Below, piece by piece: positions 58,726 through 64,000 of a stretch of 64,000 bases of DNA. Location: positions 1 through 64,000 of the forward strand of contig JAYVTG010000119.1 in assembly GCA_043774625.1 (NCBI GenBank). The letters are read 5' to 3'. The notes under the pieces were generated by a model. It ran no database searches. It saw only the letters and a list, made by a program, of their open reading frames with translations, and was not told the DNA's origin. The first letter of the stretch is position 1. Every line of letters starts with the position of its first letter. The stretch is from JAAFIP01 sp043774625. GTDB lineage: Bacteria; Pseudomonadota; Gammaproteobacteria; Burkholderiales; Burkholderiaceae_C. A program made the translations under genes and the position numbers.

Positions 58726-58767
58726 TGCTATTTATTTAGTAGCTGCTCGCGCATATTCCACGGCGGA
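58726..58767 (-). repeat. 42-bp interspersed repeat, intergenic after iclR
   Basis: On the plus strand the copy begins TGCTATTTATTTAGTAGCTG and continues CTCGCGCATATTCCACGGCG. It starts 3 bp after the iclR stop codon. Confidence 0.9.
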
Positions 58768-58886
58768 TTCAAGTACGAAGTGTAATGCCAGACTCACGCC
58801 CGCTGGCGACCAGACTTGTGAGATGGGGTCGCCCACGCTCAGGTACGCACAGGTTGCGCTGCCCAGAGCAATGACAGCTTGAGCGA

Positions 58887-59369
58887 TTACAAACCCAAGA
58901 TAGTGGCAGGAAAAGCTGGGCTGCTTTTACCCTGCCATTCACGCAGTAATTCGCTCAATGCCAAGCGGCGCTGAGCGCCGATGCTGCATATGCCGGTGCT
59001 CCGCACCAAGTCCAGCCGCTGCATGACCCAGCCGGGTGAATAGAGGGCGCTGGGAAAATCTTGCGCATCGGCATGCGGTACACCGCGGGCTTCGATGATG
59101 TGGCTCCAGCGTCCACGCCAGGTTACAAAGCGCGGGTGTTTGACCATCAGTGTGTCGTAACGTTTGGCCAGCAAGGTACAGGTACGACCAGTTTTGCTCC
59201 ACGCATTTAAAGACTCGACGACGACGCGTTCGCCTAGCGGCCAGTCTTCAAAACTGGCATCTGCCAGGGTGATGTGCTGCCAGCCCTCTTGCACTGCAGT
59301 AGCCAATGCGTCGCGAATGATTTGCTGAAAATCATTGCGCCCAGTAAAAGCGCCTTCAGTTGGTAGCAT
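58887..59369 (-). CDS. Conserved hypothetical protein downstream of roxA
   Basis: The 160-residue protein has no signal peptide or membrane segment. It contains WQHITLADASFEDWPLGERV and PRFVTWRGRWSHIIEARGVPHAD. I recall homologs next to the cupin gene in Burkholderiales, but I cannot name a function; the fold may be an alpha/beta nucleotidyl or phospholipase-like type. The start overlaps the roxA stop by 14 bp, so the two are translationally coupled. Confidence 0.65.
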   Translation of the reverse strand: MLPTEGAFTGRNDFQQIIRDALATAVQEGWQHITLADASFEDWPLGERVVVESLNAWSKTGRTCTLLAKRYDTLMVKHPRFVTWRGRWSHIIEARGVPHADAQDFPSALYSPGWVMQRLDLVRSTGICSIGAQRRLALSELLREWQGKSSPAFPATILGL

Positions 59370-60465
59370 GGAGCCATCCTTGCTGTATAAATTGGCCTAA
59401 TGCCAGCGTCAATGCTGCGCTAGCAGCTATTAAATCTGTAGCGTTCAGGTTACGGGTATCGGCCAGCTTTTTCAATAGTCTGGCATCAGTGCCCGCAACT
59501 TTCCAGCTGTCGCCATTCAAGTAAACATGTTTCGCGTCATACATCATACGGCTGCGACGATCCAGTCGTACGGCTTGGAATTTTTTGGGTATCTTGCCAG
59601 CGTCGAAGTACACGGTTTGCTTGGGTTCTGTCAAATACTCACCCAAAATTTGCTGCATCAACGTGCCTTCTTTTAATGCCAGTGCAACGGCCTTGGAGGC
59701 AAAGTCCTGCAAATCTGGAGGTATCAAGCCAGGCTGCGCGGTAGCAGCCTGCGCACGGTCTGCATACAGGGCTGGGGCTTCTATCTCGTCTGCCAGGCGA
59801 TGCATCAGCTCGCGCGCCAATTCCTCCGCACTGGGAGCGCGAAAGCCGATGGAATAGGTTTGGCAGTCATTGTCCAGCGCCACACCCTCATGCGCGTAAC
59901 GCGGTGGCAGGTACAGCATGTCACCGGGCTCCAGGTCAAATTCTTGCGTGGGCTTGAAGTTAGCAAGAATTTTTAAAGCCACATCATCTCGCAAACTCAG
60001 ATCTTTTTGCGCTCCAATACGCCAGCGGCGGCGGCCACTGGCTTGCAGCAAAAACACATCGTAGCTATCAAAATGCGGGCCCACACCACCGCCCCGGCTG
60101 GCGTAGCTGATCATCAGATCGTCCAGCCGCGCATCTGGTACAAAACGAAACTGCTGTAGCAAGCCATGCACAGTGTCGTGCAACATGTCTACACCTTGCA
60201 CCAACAGCGTCCATTCTGGGCGCTTCAAAGGTGGTGGCTTGGCAATGGGGCCATGTTTAAAGCTCCATGCACCCTTTTTTTGTTCGATCAAACGCGACTC
60301 TACCGTCTCGTCAGCCGCTAAAGAAAACAGCGCTTCACGGCTCAGTAAAGGCTCAAAATTGGTAATGGCACCACGCACCAGTAAAGGCTTTTTTTGCCAA
60401 TACTGGCGCATGAACTGCTCTGGAGACAAATTGCCCAGCAGGGCGAGAGGATTTTGTACATTCAT
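59356..60465 (-). CDS. roxA: RoxA-like JmjC/cupin ribosomal oxygenase
   Basis: The 369-residue protein is of the YcfD/RoxA family of 2-oxoglutarate-dependent oxygenases that hydroxylate ribosomal protein L16 at an arginine. The iron ligands are seen as HFD in GVGPHFDSYDVFLLQASGRR and His in PPRYAHEGVALDND; QYWQKKPLLVRGAITNF is the characteristic N-terminus. Residues 341-355 (NATDLIAASAALTLA) near the C-terminus come from a 42-bp repeat copy. ATG 60465 stands 16 bp from the divergent SlyD-like start, so the promoters overlap the genes. Confidence 0.85.
   Translation of the reverse strand: MNVQNPLALLGNLSPEQFMRQYWQKKPLLVRGAITNFEPLLSREALFSLAADETVESRLIEQKKGAWSFKHGPIAKPPPLKRPEWTLLVQGVDMLHDTVHGLLQQFRFVPDARLDDLMISYASRGGGVGPHFDSYDVFLLQASGRRRWRIGAQKDLSLRDDVALKILANFKPTQEFDLEPGDMLYLPPRYAHEGVALDNDCQTYSIGFRAPSAEELARELMHRLADEIEAPALYADRAQAATAQPGLIPPDLQDFASKAVALALKEGTLMQQILGEYLTEPKQTVYFDAGKIPKKFQAVRLDRRSRMMYDAKHVYLNGDSWKVAGTDARLLKKLADTRNLNATDLIAASAALTLALGQFIQQGWLHATN
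59402..59443 (+). repeat. 42-bp interspersed repeat, 3' end of roxA
   Basis: The copy begins GCCAGCGTCAATGCTGCGC and ends TCTGTAGCG. It is read in the reverse frame as ATDLIAASAALTLA in the C-terminal helix of the oxygenase. Confidence 0.85.
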
Positions 60466-60481
60466 GGGACAATTCTGCCTT

Positions 60482-60982
60482 ATGAATACAGCTTTGCAAT
60501 ACATCACCCCCCAATGCGTCGTGGCTCTGACGTGGACGCTCAAAGACACCTTGGGCGAGGAACTGGACGTTTTAGAGGAACCGGTTGAATTTTTTGTGGG
60601 TGGTGGCGATTTGCTGAAAAAAATCGACGAAGCACTACAAGGCCATGAAAAAGGTGACACCCTGGACTTGCATATCGAACCAGAAGATGCTTTTGGCGAC
60701 TTTATCGACAAGCTGATTTTTTTTGAGCCGCTCAGCAAGTTCCCCAAAAACACCGAGGTCGGCATGAGCTTTGAAGGCCTGCCGGCCGGCTGTAACCCAG
60801 GCGCGCCCAAAGACTTGCTTTACACCGTGACCGAGGTATACCCAGAGCATCTGATTCTGGATGGCAACCACCCCCTTGCTGGCATTGCACTACGCTTGCA
60901 CCTGAAAGTGGAGGCCATGCGCGAAGCGACCGAAGACGAAGTGGGCAAAGGCAGCACAGGGATCGGTTTTTTCAAGATTTAG
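60482..60982 (+). CDS. SlyD-like FKBP-type peptidyl-prolyl isomerase
   Basis: The 166-residue protein has the FKBP fold with an inserted chaperone (IF) domain: VEFFVGGGDLLKKIDEALQG, HEKGDTLDLHIEPEDAFGDF and YTVTEVYPEHLILDGNHPLAGIALRLHLKV. SlyD-type enzymes catalyse proline isomerisation and bind unfolded chains; the His/Cys-rich nickel-binding tail of E. coli SlyD is absent. The start 16 bp from roxA suggests shared regulation with ribosome/protein-quality functions. Confidence 0.85.
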   Translation: MNTALQYITPQCVVALTWTLKDTLGEELDVLEEPVEFFVGGGDLLKKIDEALQGHEKGDTLDLHIEPEDAFGDFIDKLIFFEPLSKFPKNTEVGMSFEGLPAGCNPGAPKDLLYTVTEVYPEHLILDGNHPLAGIALRLHLKVEAMREATEDEVGKGSTGIGFFKI

Positions 60983-61204
60983 CCGTTTCTCCGGTTGTGA
61001 CTTTTGGGTCGGCACAACTTTCTCTATATGGTCAATTTTGCGTCGGCTACACTGGCTAGCTACAAGCCCCACTGAGCACCGTCAGGCGCGACGCAGCTGT
61101 AATCTCTGCCTCCGCCAACTCTCATTACTGGCATTTACCTTGCGTAGAGCAAAAAAGGTGCAAACTGTGGCACAGTTTGAGGCTTCTTCAGAAAGCATTG
61201 TGCA

Positions 61205-63055
61205 ATGGCCTCCAACTCTGACAAACCCAAGGGCAATCCCAAATCCCTTTCTGGGTTGATACCTTTTTTGCGTCCCTACCGAAGCTATATAGCCCTGGCC
61301 ATATTGTTTTTGGTTCTGGCTGCCTGTGCAACGCTGGCGTTTCCGCTGGCTTTGCGGGCCTTGATCGACGGCGGCCTGGTATCCAATGTTTCGGGGGGGA
61401 GCAATGCCGACAAAGGCGCGCAACTGCTGGCACTGCGTGGGCATTTCTTTGAACTTTTCATGGTGTCGGTAGCGCTGGGTATATTCAGTGCTGCGCGTTT
61501 TTACACAGTAAGCTGGTTGGGCGAGCGGGTCACTGCCGACTTGCGCAACGCCGTCTACAACCATGTGCTGCGCATGAGTCCGCAGTTTTTTGAATCTACC
61601 CAAACGGGTGAAGTGTTGTCACGACTCACTACCGACACCACGCTGGTGCAGTCTGTTGTGGGGTCATCGCTCTCTATGGGGTTGCGCAACACGGTGATGG
61701 GTATGGGCGCGCTGGCGATGCTGGTGTGGACCAACCCGCGGGTCATGACCCAGGTGCTGATCGTGTTGGTGCTGATCGTTCTACCCTCGCTGTGGTTTGG
61801 CCGCCGTGTACGCAAGCTCTCGCGCGCCAGCCAAGACCGTGTGGCCGATAGCAGTGCCATTGCAGCCGAGGTACTCAACGCCATTCCGGTCGTGCAAAGC
61901 TACACGGCAGAAAACCGCGAATCAGCCAGGTTCAACGCATCTACACACAATGCTTTTGCGGTGGCCATAAGGCGCACCAAGGCGCGATCCGCACTGGTCG
62001 CTTTTATCATCATTGCCACCAGTGCAGCGCTGCTCTGGGGCCTGTACCAAGGTACCCAGGCGGTAATGCAAGGCAGCGTTACCGCCGGGCATTTGGGACA
62101 AACGGTGGTGTACGTCATCATTCTGGCCAGCGCCTTTGCGGTGCTGGGTGAGGTGTATGGCGACTTGCTGCGCGCAGCCGGTGCCACGGAGCGGCTGATG
62201 GAGTTGCTGCATGCGGTATCGCCTATTGTGCAAACGTCTGCTCCAGTGGCTTCTTCAACGCCTTTAGACCGTACAAAAGCATCGAAACTGCCAGTCGCCA
62301 GCGCAGAATATGCGCAAGCAGCTATTAAATTAATAGCGATAGAGTTTTCTTACCCATCGCGACCACAGATGCTTGCACTGTCTGAAATTGACCTGAGCGT
62401 GGCCGTGGGCGAGACGGTTGCACTGGTAGGCTCCAGTGGCGCTGGCAAGACCACGGTCTTCCAGCTACTGCTGCGCTTTTACGATCCGCAGTCTGGCAGC
62501 ATCGAACTGGGTGGCTTGCCCATCAAGGACATGGCCTTGGCAGACTTGCGTGAGCGCATCGCCATCGTGCCCCAAGATGCTGTGATGTTCAGCACGTCTG
62601 CCATGGAGAACATCAGGTACGGCAGACCAGACGCGACGGACGACGAGGTGCGCGTAGCTGCACGCGATGCATTTGCAGATGACTTTATCAGCGCCCTGCC
62701 CGAGGGTTATCAAACGTACCTGGGTGAGCGCGGCGTACGTTTGTCTGGTGGACAGCGCCAGCGCATTGCGATTGCTCGGGCTATCCTAAAAAACGCCCCC
62801 ATCTTGCTGCTGGACGAGGCCACCAGCGCGCTGGATGCCGAGAGCGAGCGCATGGTACAAGCCGCGCTGGAGCGGGCCATGCGCAATCGCACAACGCTCG
62901 TCATTGCGCACCGACTGGCCACCGTGCAAAAAGCCAACCGTATTGTGGTTCTGGAGCACGGGAAAATTGTAGAAGTGGGTAGCCACGCTACACTATCAGG
63001 AGCTGGTGGCGCATATGCCAAGCTGGCTGCGCTGCAATTCGACTTGAAAAGCTAA
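61205..63055 (+). CDS. ABC exporter with fused membrane and ATPase domains (MsbA-like)
   Basis: The 616-residue half-transporter has six N-terminal helices (PYRSYIALAILFLVLAACATLA, SAALLWGLYQGTQAVM) with the ABCB motif LSRLTTDTTLVQSVVGSSL, and a C-terminal ATPase with Walker A GSSGAGKTT, signature LSGGQRQRIAIARAIL and Walker B ILLLDEATSALD. It should export a lipid, peptide or drug as a homodimer. Residues 365-378 (ASAEYAQAAIKLIA), encoded by a 42-bp repeat copy, lie in the linker between membrane and ATPase domains. The 222-bp region upstream holds no gene. Confidence 0.9.
   Translation: MASNSDKPKGNPKSLSGLIPFLRPYRSYIALAILFLVLAACATLAFPLALRALIDGGLVSNVSGGSNADKGAQLLALRGHFFELFMVSVALGIFSAARFYTVSWLGERVTADLRNAVYNHVLRMSPQFFESTQTGEVLSRLTTDTTLVQSVVGSSLSMGLRNTVMGMGALAMLVWTNPRVMTQVLIVLVLIVLPSLWFGRRVRKLSRASQDRVADSSAIAAEVLNAIPVVQSYTAENRESARFNASTHNAFAVAIRRTKARSALVAFIIIATSAALLWGLYQGTQAVMQGSVTAGHLGQTVVYVIILASAFAVLGEVYGDLLRAAGATERLMELLHAVSPIVQTSAPVASSTPLDRTKASKLPVASAEYAQAAIKLIAIEFSYPSRPQMLALSEIDLSVAVGETVALVGSSGAGKTTVFQLLLRFYDPQSGSIELGGLPIKDMALADLRERIAIVPQDAVMFSTSAMENIRYGRPDATDDEVRVAARDAFADDFISALPEGYQTYLGERGVRLSGGQRQRIAIARAILKNAPILLLDEATSALDAESERMVQAALERAMRNRTTLVIAHRLATVQKANRIVVLEHGKIVEVGSHATLSGAGGAYAKLAALQFDLKS
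62297..62338 (+). repeat. 42-bp interspersed repeat, copy in ABC exporter gene
   Basis: The copy begins GCCAGCGCAGAATATGCGC and ends TTAATAGCG. It reads ASAEYAQAAIKLIA in the forward frame and falls between the two domains of the exporter. Confidence 0.9.
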
Positions 63056-63090
63056 ACCAGACTTGCACCAGCTAACGCCAGAACGCGGCC

Positions 63091-63621
63091 TTACTGTAGC
63101 GGCTCTTTCAAGGCCTTGGGAAATGGCAAAGGCATGACGTTGATGCCTTCATCCAATAGCTCCAGCGTTTCATCTCGCGAGGCTTGGCCGCGAATACCGC
63201 GTTCTTTGGCTTCACCATAATGGATTTTGCGAGCCTCTTCGGCAAACTGGGTACCCACGTCTTCTGTTTGTGCCAATACTTTACGCGCCATCTGCATCCA
63301 GGCTGCTTGCAATTGGGGGTTTTGCACCACAGTGTTCGTGTCAGCAACCATTGGATGGTCATTTTGCCTTGTAGCCAGCGTAGAATATGCGCGAGCAGCT
63401 ACTGAATTTGTAGCAACCTCTTCGTCTGGCAGTGGTGCTACCGTGTCACGTCTAGTGCCCAGATTCAGGCGTGGTGCAGACAATTTCTTGCTGACAGTAC
63501 TTGCGCCACACAGCGGGCATTCCACCAATCCGCGTGACAGTTGGCTCTGGAAGTCTTCTTCCGAACCAAACCATCCCTCAAAGGTATGGCCCAGCTCGCA
63601 TTGCAGATCAAGTACTTTCAT
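63091..63621 (-). CDS. DUF1178 family protein
   Basis: The 176-residue protein starts MKVLDLQCELGHTFEGWFGS, with a zinc-knuckle-like GLVECPLCGAS, the DUF1178 pattern. The function is unknown. Residues 69-83 (ATNSVAARAYSTLA) in the linker between the N-terminal and C-terminal halves come from a 42-bp repeat copy. The C-terminal half (LQAAWMQMARKVLAQTEDVG, FAEEARKIHYGEAKERGIRG) is conserved in style. The start overlaps nothing, and the NUDIX gene ends 28 bp upstream. Confidence 0.85.
   Translation of the reverse strand: MKVLDLQCELGHTFEGWFGSEEDFQSQLSRGLVECPLCGASTVSKKLSAPRLNLGTRRDTVAPLPDEEVATNSVAARAYSTLATRQNDHPMVADTNTVVQNPQLQAAWMQMARKVLAQTEDVGTQFAEEARKIHYGEAKERGIRGQASRDETLELLDEGINVMPLPFPKALKEPLQ
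63374..63415 (+). repeat. 42-bp interspersed repeat, copy in DUF1178 gene
   Basis: The copy begins GCCAGCGTAGAATATGCGCG and ends TTTGTAGCA. The gene on the minus strand reads it in the reverse frame as ATNSVAARAYSTLA. Confidence 0.9.
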
Positions 63622-63649
63622 GGTGCGTGTTGCTTGAACCAGCTTGGGC

Positions 63650-64000
63650 TTACTGCGCATCTGCAGAGCGTGCCAGACGCGGCACACTTTGCCAGGCCAT
63701 GGGCCGCTTGCCACTCAAGTGGTTAGCCAAATGCACGGCACAGGCCAGCGTTTTGGCGTCTGTTACCGTACCGTCAGCACACCAGTCCAGCAACTGCTGC
63801 GCAGGTGCAGTAAATACGTCTAAAAACTCACCAGTGTCGAGCTGACGTTCTCCGGCATGCAAACCGCGCACGAAATAGATATGGATCACCTCAGTAGAAT
63901 ACGCGATTGCCAAATGCATCTTGCCAGCATAAGCCCATTGCGTACAGGTATAGCCAGTTTCTTCTTGCAACTCGCGCAAGCCGCACAGCAATGGGTCTTC
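63650..64000 (-). CDS. NUDIX hydrolase, 5' end outside the window
   Basis: At least 116 residues of the C-terminal part are present, running off the right edge. The NUDIX box piece LRELQEETGYTCTQ is visible at the edge, followed by MHLAIAYSTEVIHIYFVRGL and an acidic block GERQLDTGEFLDVF. The family hydrolyses nucleoside diphosphate derivatives; the style resembles ADP-ribose pyrophosphatase. It lies just upstream of the DUF1178 gene on the same strand, a common arrangement. Confidence 0.8.
   Translation of the reverse strand, partial: EDPLLCGLRELQEETGYTCTQWAYAGKMHLAIAYSTEVIHIYFVRGLHAGERQLDTGEFLDVFTAPAQQLLDWCADGTVTDAKTLACAVHLANHLSGKRPMAWQSVPRLARSADAQ

Noticed and set aside
57866..58726. A 286-codon minus-strand frame antisense to iclR
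   Set aside because: The plus-strand IclR protein has the HTH and effector domain; the antisense product is His/Gln-rich and shows no domain.
59728..59769. Possible decayed repeat in roxA encoding ADRAQAATAQPG
   Set aside because: The match is limited to the central part; the outer ends do not fit, so chance similarity or strong decay cannot be told apart.
60983..61204. Possible small ORF or regulatory RNA upstream of the ABC exporter
   Set aside because: No open frame with a plausible start or stable hairpin was evident; nothing supportable is seen.
1..64000. CRISPR array or rRNA genes
   Set aside because: No regularly spaced direct repeats with unique spacers and no rRNA-like sequence were found; the dispersed 42-bp copies are far apart and on both strands.

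Overview
The window looks like the chromosome of a betaproteobacterium of the order Burkholderiales, most likely a Comamonadaceae member (Rhodoferax/Polaromonas-like). This rests on the surE-pcm-nlpD-rpoS order, a tandem LivKHMGF transporter, TRAP transporters, an EtfAB/acyl-CoA dehydrogenase cluster, a RoxA-type cupin and Comamonadaceae-like protein sequences. It is an inference from gene content and protein character; there is no rRNA to settle it.

Layout. 0-0.85 kb: the broken end of an Rhs gene and a decayed PIN-toxin/antitoxin pair. 1-5.7 kb: an orphan ABC ATPase, a biotinyl-carboxyltransferase fusion, an AEC permease and a Bcr-type drug exporter. 5.6-11.3 kb: miaA, then an AttEFGH-like ABC ATPase/FtsX permease/secreted AttH protein set. 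11.3-13.2 kb: an AT-rich accessory patch with an unknown gene and an XRE-ImmA metallopeptidase fusion. 13.2-17.7 kb (minus): surE-pcm-nlpD-rpoS plus a PolB-like exonuclease. 18.87 kb: tRNA-His, used as attachment site by a 7.03-kb integrative element (18,945-25,973) with integrase, HigBA, small regulators and a primase/helicase. 26.5-30.5 kb: MFS carrier, GH3 glycosidase and a broken sugar isomerase. 30.6-41.5 kb: polysaccharide deacetylase, then fatty-acid/CoA catabolism (two acyl-CoA dehydrogenases, thiolase, FadB-like enzyme, nitronate monooxygenase-like enzyme, EtfAB). 41.8-44.7 kb: a TRAP transporter. 44.8-47.9 kb: MscS, enoyl-CoA hydratase, HDAC-like amidohydrolase. 47.9-53 kb: MoxR/DUF58/transglutaminase trio and MltB. 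53.1-58.7 kb: livKHMGF with a divergent IclR regulator. 58.9-64 kb: RoxA-like hydroxylase, SlyD-like isomerase, ABC exporter, DUF1178 protein and a partial NUDIX hydrolase.

The most striking feature is a dispersed repeat of exactly 42 bp, present in 17 clear copies on both strands plus at least two decayed ones. Twelve clear copies lie inside genes (miaA, FtsX-type permease, rpoS, pcm, etfA, mltB, livM twice, livK, roxA, ABC exporter, DUF1178). Because 42 is a multiple of three, they add 14 codons without breaking the frame, and only two of the stop-free frames are used. In three genes (mltB, livK, livM) the repeat itself encodes the signal-peptide or first-membrane-helix core. A second, unrelated repeat forms two large hairpins between genes of the etf/acyl-CoA dehydrogenase cluster.

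Genes that work together: EtfAB accepts electrons from the acyl-CoA dehydrogenases, while thiolase, FadB-like enzyme and enoyl-CoA hydratase complete beta-oxidation; the TRAP and Liv systems import organic acids and amino acids or aromatic acids; the Liv operon is probably controlled by the divergent IclR protein through a perfect palindrome.
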